Source: Amoebophrya sp. A120 (lineage: Eukaryota; Sar; Dinophyceae; Syndiniales; Amoebophryaceae). From it: a stretch of DNA of 64,000 nt. The notes beneath the pieces were generated by a model. The model was given only the letters and a program-made list of their open reading frames with translations, searched no databases and had not been told where the DNA came from. Below are positions 1 through 10,665 of this stretch, piece by piece; the first letter of the stretch is position 1, and every line of letters starts with the position of its first letter. Where the stretch lies: assembly GCA_905178155.1 (NCBI GenBank), contig CAJINV010000003.1, positions 8,930,709-8,994,708 on the forward strand, given 5' to 3'. Both the position numbers and the translations under genes were made by a program.

Positions 1-126
1 TACCGAGCCTCGCAGTATGATCCACTTGAATGCAAGGCAAGGAGCTTCATGTATTTGGAACCACACCTGCAGCAACACAATAAACTAAACGTTTCTGAGA
101 ATGGCGGGGCACTTTTCCTTCTGATA

Positions 127-1993
127 GCTCTCCACGGCGAACAGCCGCACCCGGTTCCAGAGCAACGAAATGTAGCCAATGCTTCGACCCGTCAGGCCCC
201 GCTTGTCGACGACGAGCACCCTTTTCGTAGTCAGCATCGTCGTGTCGCGGCCGGACTTGTAGGCCATCTGCACTTTCTCCTGCGGGTGCAGGATATGAGC
301 CATGGCTTGCTGACACTTCTCGGGGCTCAGCTGCGACGCATCCCCCTTCAGGAAGTCGAACACCTTGCTCGCAGCGTATCAAACAGAAACAAAGCACACT
401 CATGAAAACCATAGCCGTCAAAGTAATCGAATAAAGTACACGCAGTACATTTTTGCAGTCGACAAGACGCGTTTCGGATGTAAAAAGAAAACTACGACCG
501 CAATACCGTCAGAAAAAACGGCGCGTGTAGGGCATGCACTTCGCAAGATATTTATTGTGATGTGAGTGTGACGTCATGGCGTGGGTGTGCTTGCTTCGTG
601 TGTGATACCGTGCCTTCCTCGGCGACCGGCATCACGTCCTCCCCGACTTCATCCACGGCTCCAAAGGGGTCAGATTTGGGCAGCGCGTATTGCGTCAGCA
701 GCCTATTCTAAGAAAATATCCCCCCACCCCTTCCGATGGTGGTTTGACGTGGCCACAGGTCAGATCAATGTTAATAGGTACATACATATTAGACCCAGGA
801 TCAATCAATGTAAACGGTAAAGAAGTAGCCACAGCAGCTGCCTCCCGTAAATCATTGCCATTGCTAGCACTTGGCGAAAATCTTTAAGTTTTACCGGCAC
901 TCTCACTAATGCTGCAAGACATCAAACCATTGTTTTTCGGTATTTCGGGCGGGGAGAGTTTGCATCTTGATAGAGCCGGTGCATGGCCAACACGTCACCG
1001 CCGGATTTGCGAAATTGCACGTGCAAGGTCTGCACGTCCGGGTCCTCCATGGTGGTGTATATCCACAGAAAAAAACCAATCCACATCCATTTTTTGCATG
1101 ACAAACACAGGATTTTATGTATGTTTTGCATGAGAAATTGGATGTGGATGGGTGTTTTTTCCTGGATAGTGTAGATCCAAATGTTAGTGGTGCGACCCAT
1201 CATCCCTGCCGTCTCGCAGCACCACCCGCCCACGGCCGAGTACGGAATAGTGCGGAACTTGTAGTTCTTTCGAACGTTTCGCCAGTGGATGTACGCTGTA
1301 CAGGGAATCCCGCCGAAACCCGACTTGTCGAAAGGGCTTTTGCGCGGCGGGCCATCTTTGAGCAGAATGCGCTTGTTCGTGAACAACAGCTTGCGCTTAT
1401 CCACTTTGAAGCGTAGTACCCATTTCCGACTACTTGTCATGCCAAAGCACGCGCAACGTGTACCATGGGGCTGCACTAGCGATAGCGTGCCACAGTAAAT
1501 TCATACTTTCTTTTCTTGTATAAATTATGCGCGTCCAAAACCAAAACCGAACTATATATTTCATCTCGCCTGTTTATTGTCCTGCTTCACATGAGCATGC
1601 AAAAGCTTTTGATGACTGCCTCAACAACAATAACAAATATTCCATATAAACGAGCAGGACTACGTCCTCTACGGCAAATGTGGTGAAGAGGAAATGGGTA
1701 TGTTTTCGCTCAGGATAGCGCTGGAAAAACTTGTACGCTTGCAACACCGTTTCTCCCTCTTGCAAGGCTCCTGGGCACTTGCCGCGGAGACTCTCCTCGG
1801 CCGCTTTAGCGTTGCGGGCACGCATGTCTTCGTTCGTATTGCAGGCGCAGTCAAAGCACTTCTTCCCACAGCCCGGGTCTTGGTAGACCACTTCGTCCGT
1901 CATTTTCACAGTGTTCTGACGCTGCGGTGGAGCGGGGCGAGCTTCAGCTTCTCCCCCAGCCGCAGGAGCAGCCTTGGTTTGTTCGTCGGTCAT
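127..1993 (-). CDS. Protein with two PH-like (bPH_1/Vps36-type) domains, 3' end missing
   Basis: Start ATG at 1993. Exons 1993-1718, 1392-1169 and 1054-973 join in frame when two inverted-repeat introners are removed with one copy of their perfect 5-bp duplications; a fourth exon lies at about 363-127. The first domain spans roughly residues 75-190 and reads ETVLQAYKFF, then after splicing QRKLLFTNKRILLKDG and YIHWRNVRK. The second, in the last exon, has KVQMAYKSGRDTTMLTTKR and a GLTGRSIGYISL stretch. The lysine/arginine 'TTKRxL' strand and the following 'GxxG..YxSL' strand are typical of bacterial-type PH domains related to Vps36 GRAM/PH folds, which bind lipids or partners. Residues 1-70 are Pro/Ala-rich and carry a Cys cluster (CGKKCFDCAC). 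The border of the third intron (about 364-972) is uncertain, and another TATC end at 126 suggests the gene continues through a further introner off the left edge. Domain call is fairly secure; exact function is unknown. Confidence 0.7.
377..972. mobile_element. Introner, 596 bp, in the PH-like gene
   Basis: Starts TATCAAACAG and ends with the inverted TTTGCATCTTGATA, so its ends are imperfect inverted repeats. Flanking 5-mers are CAGCG and GAGCC (3 of 5 aligned positions agree), so the duplication has decayed or the call is off by a few bases. It occupies the intron between exons 3 and 4. Exact excision does not close the frame here; splicing at the nearby GCAAG before GTG TTC GAC does. Confidence 0.5.
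1060..1168. mobile_element. Introner, 109 bp, perfect 5-bp duplication GTGTA
   Basis: Plus-strand ends TATCCACAG... and ...CCTGGATA; inner arms TCCACATCC and GGATGTGGA are inverted. GTGTA stands on both sides (1055-1059 and 1169-1173). Removing the element and one GTGTA joins ...NIWIYT to TMEDPDV in frame. The element itself is open in the gene's frame, so an unspliced transcript could be read through, duplicating the residues WIYT. Confidence 0.85.
1398..1717. mobile_element. Introner, 320 bp, perfect 5-bp duplication GCGCT
   Basis: Ends TATCCACTTTGAAGCG and CGCTCAGGATA, with inner inverted arms TACCCATTTCC and GGAAATGGGTA. GCGCT flanks both sides (1393-1397, 1718-1722). Excision joins KFFQR to KLLFTNKR in frame and restores the core of the first PH-like domain. 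No GT-AG alignment is possible within the duplication; the best alternative is CG...AG. Confidence 0.88.
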
Positions 1994-3177
1994 CCTCGTG
2001 GAAGATGAGTGTGCCGCTTCCTTTTAGGTGCAGGGAAAGGAAAGAAAGGTAGCTCCCGATCTTCGAGAGGAACTGTTACGTATTTGAAAGTGCGAAAGAA
2101 GATTGCCGTCGATAGTTGCACTTGCACTTGCGTTCGGGACAAATAGAAATAGAAGAAAAATCTATTTGTATTTACTACTTTCGTAGTTCACAACTTGTAG
2201 CTGGTTTCTGGAAGATGAAGTGCGTAACTGGGATTAGAATTAGAGTGCTGAATGGGGAGGTAGAGCGGGAAGAGTTGAGAAGTTGAAAAGAAGGACACTA
2301 GGAGCGCCAATCCAGAAAGTTTCCTGCGATTACAAATATGTAAAAACTTTTCTCGAAGATGCTAGTACATGTAAAACAATTTTATTGCACACGTGTTCTT
2401 TTATTCCGAAATGCTTGAGCAACGACCAACTTTGCACGAATTTTGCCTGAGCACGTTTGGCGCACGATGACGATACGATTACACCGAAGAAAGTTACATA
2501 CAAGCGCTGCAACACGGCGCGCAAACTAGAAATCAGTAACAACCGACAACTGGTTCGGAGACTCTGACTCACCTTACATGAATGTGTTACCGTTGCGCTA
2601 CAGATGTACTCTTCGATGATTTTCCTACGTCTACTGTGTCTCTGACACGACCGAAGTAAGTTGCGAAAATACTCATCATGAACGAATCATCACTGATACC
2701 AAAACGCTCGTCCAGGGAGCGGGACTGCACGATGACACGTGCTCGAAGTGGACCGAAAGCACCCGACTTTTTCTCGTCCCGAGACTAGGGAGAGCGGCAA
2801 CCGATCGCTTCAGTCTTTTCCTTCGACATGGTCTTCCTCACAAGAGTGAGACCACTTCCACTAAAAATTAAAATAAAGTTGTAATTTGCAATAAATAAAT
2901 GCTCGTGACCTCATACATCAGCTGACTGGGGTTGTGCTGGGTATCTGTTATCGCTTCAGAAAGAAGAAAAGCGAAACAGCAAAACCGGAGCCGTTGCTTC
3001 GGTTCTTAGCAGAGTAAAGCGTAGACGGCAAAGCCTTCGCGGCTACTACTACTTTGCCTGCTTGTCCCAAATTGCCAGAGCCCCGGGGATCCGTCACGTT
3101 CGGCGCGCAGGCTTCGGCGGCAAAGTAGTCGAGGGCCGACGGGCTGCTGCAGGTCCGGGGCATTCAGGACGGCCCGG
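1994..3177. other. Gene-free stretch
   Basis: AT-rich, with only short unconvincing frames. It separates the start of the PH-like gene from the small gene to its right. I see no RNA gene or array in it. Confidence 0.5.
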
Positions 3178-3468
3178 CTAGCTCCGGTGGACCCAAAGAA
3201 CAAACTCGGGAAGCCCGTCCGGCGGGGCCCGGGCGAGCCCGCCGCCGTGTTCCGGCAGGCCCGTCAAAACTTTGGCAGGCCGGCCGGAGTTGGGCGGTCC
3301 GATACGTCGGCCGGATCGGCACATCCATACTTCGCAGGCCCAGCACTTGCGGACCTTTAAACGCCACGGCTTGATGTCCTCGCGCCTGCGACAACTGCAC
3401 AGGAAGCACAAAACGAGGAGCGCAAGACTTCTCTTGCCACATGCCAACTTTGTTCGTTCCATTTCCAT
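3178..3468 (-). CDS. Small putative secreted Cys-containing protein
   Basis: An ATG at 3468 opens a frame of about 96 residues ending at 3178. The N-terminus MEMERTKLACGKR is followed by a short hydrophobic run, SLALLVLCFLCSC, that could be a signal peptide. The body has a CWACEVWMC cluster and a Pro/Gly/Arg-rich tail. The DNA turns distinctly GC-rich across this frame (about 3050-3350), as expected for coding sequence here. GC richness continues past the stop in other frames, so a further exon or an unrecognised splice is possible. The start lies about 250 bases downstream of the preceding gene's stop, on the same strand. I recognise no family. Confidence 0.35.
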   Translation of the reverse strand: MEMERTKLACGKRSLALLVLCFLCSCRRREDIKPWRLKVRKCWACEVWMCRSGRRIGPPNSGRPAKVLTGLPEHGGGLARAPPDGLPEFVLWVHRS

Positions 3469-3716
3469 CCTCTGACTTTGTTTGTTTATATTGCTTTTCA
3501 CATTCGGCGAGACAATAGTCAATAGCTCTCTACTTCTTCGCAGACGCACCACGTCCTCTATTACGGATACGGGCAAGGCACCGTACGCTGATAAAAGAGT
3601 ATCTCGTACTTATTTGTTATCAGGTCCTCCCACCCAAAAGTTGTAAATGCTTTAGTTTCTACAACAGCCTCCTACAAAATACACAGTCCACCAGGGCTTC
3701 GCCCTGTTCATTCTCC

Positions 3717-6700
3717 CTACGAAAGGCTGTAACCTCCGCGAGAAGATACTTGTGACGAGCCTTCGTCGAGCAACTTCATCACACGTCCTGAAGAGTCGTC
3801 CCCGTCAGCATCACAAAGGGGTGAACAAGGGGCCGGATTGAAGTTGGGCACGAGTGGTTGTATTTGTTTGTTCCTCTGAACCTCGGGCACTGATTGTCGC
3901 AATGTGGACGAAGTAGCACCAAACAACTGATCGCGTAGCGGTAGCGCCGGATCTGCCGCTCGGGTCGTCACCTCTACAGCGGAAGTTTTCGATTGCAGAT
4001 GTCCTTGAAGGGAAGCAGCGTAGTGGTGGTTCCGCACCTTTTCAGGAGCGGGGCGGTTATCGATTGCACTGACGGAGAGCAAGTATCGTTCCTGGCGCCA
4101 TCCTCCTTTGTCGGTGCCGTCGCTATCCTCATCTACCTCACTAGTCCCCAGTAAAGGAATTGCCTCAACAATCTCGGATGAACTGGCGTTCTCTACATGT
4201 TTATGTTTTGTGGTTGGGCCTAGTTCCTTCTCCTTGCTGAGGATGAAAATCTTGTTGCTGGCGACTGCTTCTCCACCATGTTCTTCCTCTTCATCATCTA
4301 CATCTTCATCGACATCCAGCATGTCGGACTCGATCTATCAGAATATAGAAATGTCCCGCGTCCAGCTCACTTACTAAACTCAAGAGGAACATTTAGATTG
4401 ATTTCGATGGTGATGCATTGATCGATGGAACGCTTGCGCTACGTACAGGTTCTTGTACTATGACTGTCTGACAGAACCCTTTTTTTCATGAAAAAAGATG
4501 CGGAGCTGCTTGCTTGCACGTCCTAGAAACGGAGATGCAACGGGCGCTAGGGACAATTTTCTTTCTGGTAGAACCTCCGCACCGAGTGATAGCTCAGGTA
4601 CCGGCGGCGACCGCGCAACATCTCTACCGCGACTGGCGCTTCTGGTCTCCGCAGCGTCGTCAGAAAAAAACCTATCGCGTTCGTGATCAACATGATCTTC
4701 ATCTGGTGTTAGTACTTCGCCATTGGTTGTACAGGGACTGGAAGCTACCGTCATTCCGTCATGTTGCTGCTCGTCTTCTGATTGAGCTTCATCATTTTCA
4801 TGTGATGCCACCAAGCGCGCGTTTCGATTTTCTTCACGGTGTCGTAGTTGTCGGTTGTCCGAGGAGAGAGCGTCGAGATCTCCATCTGGCGACATCTGCA
4901 TCCATTGCCTCTGCCTGGGAGTACTACTTCGGTCACGCTGTGTGGCTGCAGGGCGGACAGCGGAGGCGGAAGATGACGTGACTGCGAGAAAGCGATTGAC
5001 TCTTTCTCGTGCTGTGAATTCCTTTGAAGTATTTGCTCTACGGGCTGAGTGCGTTAGATAGCTGGTAGAAGAAGTATGTACCGGACGATCTACATGGCCG
5101 AAAGACTCCTCGCGCTGACGTTTCATGCGCCGGCCGTGCAGAATTTCTCCTACCGAAGAATCCTCGCCAAGCTTCGTCGTCTCTTGTGCTCCTAGTCCTA
5201 GGAAAAATTGGACTTCATTACTGCTAGCACCAGCTGGCTCTCGTTCCCTGTTTGCGGCCTCGACTTGTTTGGCTGCAGCGTTCGGCTGGGTTTGTGTAGA
5301 TTTCGCCAGTGCCAGAGCTCGCCCTTCGGGAGCTGCCAGACGCACTATCGCTTGCGCATCCGTGTCGAAATCAGGTTGAGCTTCTGCAGCCCTCTCACAC
5401 TTTTGCTCACGGCCCGTCGATTCAACTGCTAGAGAAGATGACCTATGCATTGCAAAAGTGTCCTCTCGATAGTACTAATTGTAAAAATCATAAGTTTTGC
5501 ACTAGCACTAGCACTACGAACTGGCTTAGAAAAATGACAAATGGAGACGTGACAAATGGACGTCCACGTCGATCTGTCTATGCATGACTGCGATCACAAC
5601 TGCTTGCGAGCGCGATAGCGATACTTTTGCAAAGGATACGACATATTTGGACGTGCGAAATGGAATCCTTTCCCGACGTTGGCAGCTTCATTCATTTTCA
5701 TTCGCCGTCGCTGCATCGCTAACGATGATGAGGAGGAGCCACTCTGGGACCCGGGCCGCCCACCAGAGCAGGGAGTAGAATAGTAGAGACTCGTCGATGC
5801 TGGAGCGGCCCCGGCCGCCTTATGATGTTCAGCCGCTTGGCGATATTCTTCTGCGTCTTCTCGTTGGTCTTCTACTCCTTGAGTCGATGCTGGATCACGC
5901 GAACTCCTCACCTCGTTGAGGACCAGGTTGGTTTTTCCGGCAGGCGACTCAAACTTCGCGATGAGCTTGCCGATGACACCCGTTTGCTTTGCGGACGCGT
6001 TCTTGTGATCATACTGGCTAAGCTGCGGCTGCGAGGTAGCGACTTGCATATGCGTTGCGCCGGTTCGCAGTGGCGTTGAATCGGTTTCGGTAGCATTAGC
6101 TTTAGGCTCAGCCGCGGCAATCGGTAGTACATCTCGTCCATACGGTGCTGCATCAGTCACGGCCAAATTTTGGGACTGCTCGCTTGCCTTTGCTGCTACT
6201 TGTTCATTATCTCGTCGATGCAGCGACTCGCCGCGCCGTCGCTGTACAGGGCCTCCTGGCACCTGACGCCCGAGCCCAGCCGGCGTCTTCGTGATGTTGT
6301 TCTGCTCCATATCGAGAAACTCATCTTCGTGCAGGTTAGGTCGGGGAGAAACCACGACCGAGGTCATGTCCAACATGCTTGTTGTCGTGTCACTTGTCGA
6401 TGTCAGATCAGGCTGGAGGAAGGTTTCCTGCAGTTCTTGTTGACCCACGACAACGAGTGGCGTAAATTGTGCGTCCTCAGATGATGCAGATGCACCGCGC
6501 TGGAAGTTCTTGGTAATTCCACTTCGACTGATCGCCGCAGTGTTGATGCCTAGGCCGGCGGTTTCCATCCGCGTCTGTGCGACATCTTCTTGTTGCAGCT
6601 CCGCACTGCGCTGCAAGACAGACGCGAGGCAATGCTGGAGATTAATTAATCCCTTTGACTCGAAAACCGAATGCATTAACTCGATGACGATATCGCGCCA

Positions 6701-9700
6701 CTGCTCTCGCTCCGCACTGGTTCGTGGCCCGTACGTGAGGGCGGTTTGAAGGGCCGCGTACCCTCCGTCTGCTTCCAACAGCCAGCGAGGCCCGTCAGTG
6801 TAGGGGAAACTGGCTGATTGCCCGGTGGGACCTCCGGCGCCGCCCAATCTGACACCTGATTCAGATTTTCATTTTTATGGGAAAATAAAGAAAAAAAATC
6901 CAGGCCGTGTTCTGTGCGATGCCATTGCGAAGTTCAGGCTCCTCAGAAACAACGGAGTAGTTTTTATTTTCTTTTGATCTTGTGGATGTGCGAACGTCAG
7001 TTCATACATAAACCCAAAAAACTTCATCAAGCTGTACCTAAAGCCAAGTTTGTTTTTACCTCGAGACGTGGCTTCTTGGTCCGAATTTGTTTGCATGGCT
7101 AAAGATGAAGATCCTGCTGGTCGCGCTTCCATCTCTTTCTGGTCAACGCCTTGGAATTGGTCTTCATTTCTCTGCTTTAGCGGAGATGTGCTGTTGTAGA
7201 TCGGACAAGAAAGGTTATCAATAATCATGAATGTTTGATATTTGATATTTGTTTTTTGCATTTTTTTATTATCAAGTCAGAAAAAATCTAAGTGTGTTTG
7301 CAAAGAAGTTCCTAGCTTCGTGGGGTAAGAAATTCTACACTAAAATCCACTTGCAGCCCCCGGTAATGTGGATGAAACCTTAGTCTCTGCACAGCCTGCC
7401 GTGGCCTTGATTTTCATTTTTGACAGCACGAAAAAATGAAAAATGCAACACTTGACGAAGCAAAAAAATGTACCTGCGTGTGATGATTCCCATTTGGGAA
7501 ATCTTTTGGCTTTGTTCACCGGGTGGCGCGCTTTCAGTTCGTCTCTTTTCCGCAATCTCGCGGCGCAGGTCTCGGCTTTTGTTTGCGAAGTACTGCGAGC
7601 GTGTCATGTGCTGCAGCGGTGTGGCACTAGCGTTTTTTATTCGGTGAAACCAGATCCCCGAGGCCGAGTCCGCAGCTATTGGAGCATTGCTCATCTTGTT
7701 TATCTTCGTTACTCCCGCTTCACGATGCACTTCTACTTCTTCTACTTTGAATGCGTCCTCGAGGTCTCCGGGTCCGGGGTTCGGAGAGGAGATCAAGGAT
7801 GGAAATTGAACTTGGAATTGCTCCTCCTGTTGCGGCTTCTGCTGTTCTTGATAGAAAAAAAACGGCCGGGGCCCAGCGGAGCAACACATATCCTCCCACC
7901 AGGCCGGAATCTGCAGGCCGCCCGCGTGGTCGCCGAGACGCCTCTTTTTCAGCATTTTTCTCACGTGGTGCTGCCGCGGAGCGGAAACAGTTGGCCGTCT
8001 TGCGATACGGTTGAATGCGGCAACAGTACCAGCAACGGAAGAGAACGACTCAGGGACGTGCATGCCAGCTTGAGAGGATGGTGAAATGGAGCCGACGTTG
8101 TTTTGATGCATTACTTTCCACTTCTGCAGACTCGGTCGCCTCATCGTCACCGGCACGCTGCGCTCCGGCTCTTTACTGAAGAAAATCTCCTCGCAGCTGT
8201 CACTACTACTATCAAAAGATTCTTGTTCTTTTTCGGGATAAAATAGCAACGGGCCACCTTCCAGCGAGCCGCCAGCATAGTCGGCGAAACCACTACTACT
8301 ACTACCCTCTTCATCCGCTGCGTTTTCCTCCATTGCTTTCGCGTCGAAGTAGTCACGTAGCGGATTGAGCCGGTAGGTGACAACCGCAAGTGGGAGGGCT
8401 TGGAACGGAAGTAGCGACGCCACCGCAACAGTCCTTTCGCTACAGGAGTAGACCCACGCATCCAAGAGGACTAATCGATGTAAAACCTGGTCGCCGTGGT
8501 CCAACGGTGACCTTGCTGCTTGTTGTCGACCACGGCTCGCCATCGCCATCTGGTGTGCGGCCAGGGCATCCACAAAGCCATATGGCTTTCGAAGTAATTC
8601 TGGTATTATACTCGACGCGGATGAGGTTGAAGATTGGGGTGACCCAGGACCTGAAATTGTTGTACCATATGTTGCTGGTTGCGCAAACTGAAAGTCCCCA
8701 CCACCTTCGACAGCCGATCCGTGAGATCGGTGTCGTTTACGCGGACGGTCGCGGTGAGGATGCAAATTGCGGTGATGAGAACTTGGATGATCCTCATGCG
8801 TCCGTCCCTTCGATGATGTGCCCGTTTCCCCGTTTGCATTTGCTTTTGCTGTGTGCTCGTTCCCGGGATAAAACAGCAGCGCGGAAGAGGCGGAGCACAA
8901 GTTCGATTTGTTTCTTAGGCTGGTGGTCCTTCCACCGAAAGAATTTGACTGCTGGCCGCGATGATTGTTCCTATTTGGTCGCGTTCGAAAGTTGGAAGGA
9001 GCTGAAAGCGTCATACTATTGTTTTGTCGTTTATTTGAGAATGCGGGCGGCCTGCCGGCGCGGGCGTCGACCACAGCAACACTTCTCCCATCTTCAGTAA
9101 AACCAGCGCATGGAGGTGAAGAATCCCGGGAAGACTGGGAGGAGGATTTTTGAGTAACGAGATCCAGCGCAGTGTCCGGATAAAAAAGGTGGCTCGGTGG
9201 ATGCTCTGTCGTCGTGTCTGCAGCAGCGGTGGCCGAATGCGAGTGCTTGTGTCCAAAAGTAGACGCAGCTGAAGAGGAGCTCGGATCTCCAAGTGGTCCA
9301 CCAAGCTCGTACGTCGAAGGACTACTGTTTTTCCGCTGCTCCTGCTGCCTCCAGAAATTGCGAGCCCCTCTTGCCGAAATTCCCTGCTTCGATGATCGGG
9401 TCTCTGCTTGTTCCACAACATGCGGGGACGAGTAGTGATTGGCTTCACCTTCGTAGGTGCCAATATTTCTGTCTCTTCGTGGCTGGTAAAAATTCGTTTT
9501 TGTGTCCCAAAGCTCCGACCCTTTCGCGCTCCGAACCTTTTGGGTTTCGTCGCGTAAATTGGCGTTGCTCTTTGTCTTTGCTCCCCCGCTTCGTCCCGCA
9601 TTCTTGCTGGAGGTGGATGCGGCTGCACCAGAAGTGGGGGTTGGCACGTTTGCTTGTCTGAGAAAATCGCAGTCCGGCCCTGCTCCCCAAAACAGAAGTT

Positions 9701-10322
9701 GCCGCCGAGGCTCGCGGAGCGTTGTGCTCGTGGTCTCCACGTCAACCGACTGGAGATGCGTAAAGGCTTCAAGCACCCCGATACCCTGCTCGAGGACATC
9801 CACGTCCAGCACCTCCAGTCTGTTTCCAAACCTCTGCTGCAATAAAGTCAAAACGCGAGCGTCTAGTACACCATTTACTTTACCGCCGACCTGCCCGGTG
9901 CCACCTGGTGCATGCGCTGCGTCCGTTGAGTTTTCGTTTCCCGCTGTACCTGTAGCAGGATTCGCGTTTTCCTTTATTCCGTCCATACCTGCGTTCGCCT
10001 CGTCACTCTGTGTTGCAGCTGCCGCACCGGCTGCTGTAGTTCTTGTGCTGTAGTTCCGTTCCAGAATCTTGCACAGCCGGGCGCGCGCCTCCTGATCGCT
10101 TTTGCTGTGACGAAGGTACGGCTTCAGGTAGCGTGCGCTTCCTCTGAGCCGCTCGAAAGCAAGGGTGATGCAACGGAAGAACTCGTAGGGATTGAGTGTG
10201 CGCAGTTGAAATTCGCGACGAAGGTCTACCCCTTGCGCATAGGCGCTGAAAATACCACGGTCCAACATCGTCACCAGACGCGTCGTACTTGCTTCCAGTT
10301 GTCGCAGTCGCCCCATCTGCAT
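3717..10322 (-). CDS. Large disordered protein with repeated LLFYP-type motifs
   Basis: Five exons join phase-consistently: 10322-7474, 7190-7060, 6855-5639, 5438-4473 and 4334-3717, giving about 1926 residues. Three introns have GT-AG ends; the 195-bp intron at 5444-5638 is an introner. The start is taken at ATG 10322 (MQMGRLRQLEAS), although an upstream exon cannot be excluded. The first 100 residues look folded (LTLAFERLRGSARYLKPYL). The rest is Ser/Gln/Arg/Asn-rich and probably disordered, ending in an acidic DVDEDVDDEEEE stretch. Five copies of an aromatic motif, L-L-F-[YW]-P/G followed by acidic residues, occur in exon 1 (around nucleotides 9690, 9180, 8868, 8235 and 7855). No known domain recognised; a scaffold or regulatory role is only a guess. 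Confidence 0.7.
5444..5638. mobile_element. Introner, 195 bp, TTGCAAAAGT family
   Basis: Ends TATGCATTGCAAAAGT and ACTTTTGCAAAGGATA are inverted repeats. Flanks TGACC and CGACA match at 3 of 5 positions. Removal joins ...RPNMS to SSLAVEST in frame. Shifted by one base, the same intron reads GTATCC...GCATAG, so it is one of the few introners with GT-AG borders. Confidence 0.7.
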
Positions 10323-10665
10323 TTGCTGGATCTTCTCCAAAATCCAGCAAAAAAGTATCACACTCGTATAAATTGCATACAAAGGCTGATCACAAAGTCG
10401 GTGAGAAGTGTGCAAAGAAGTTCAAGTTTGTCGATAAAGTGCTTGCCAAACTGGCGGAGAAGTTTGAGCTCCGGAGCAAAAATGAATCTCACAAAGCGGC
10501 AATGCTTTGCCGGTACTGCAGACAAATCAAAAAGAGAAATGCGTCTTTGCGTGTAGTCAGTGAAGAATAACGCGTGAAGCCATCAAAAGTCCGCGACTTT
10601 TGCCTTTGTCCTGAAGATTATCCAAGCTGTTACCAGCCGAAAACTTCAGTGACACTTCACGGAAA
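10323..10665. other. Intergenic stretch
   Basis: Lies between the stop of the 15.1-kb gene and the first chosen ATG of the next. A TGATACTTTTTTGC sequence near 10350-10360 resembles an introner end, so part of this may be a 5' intron of the downstream gene. Confidence 0.4.
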
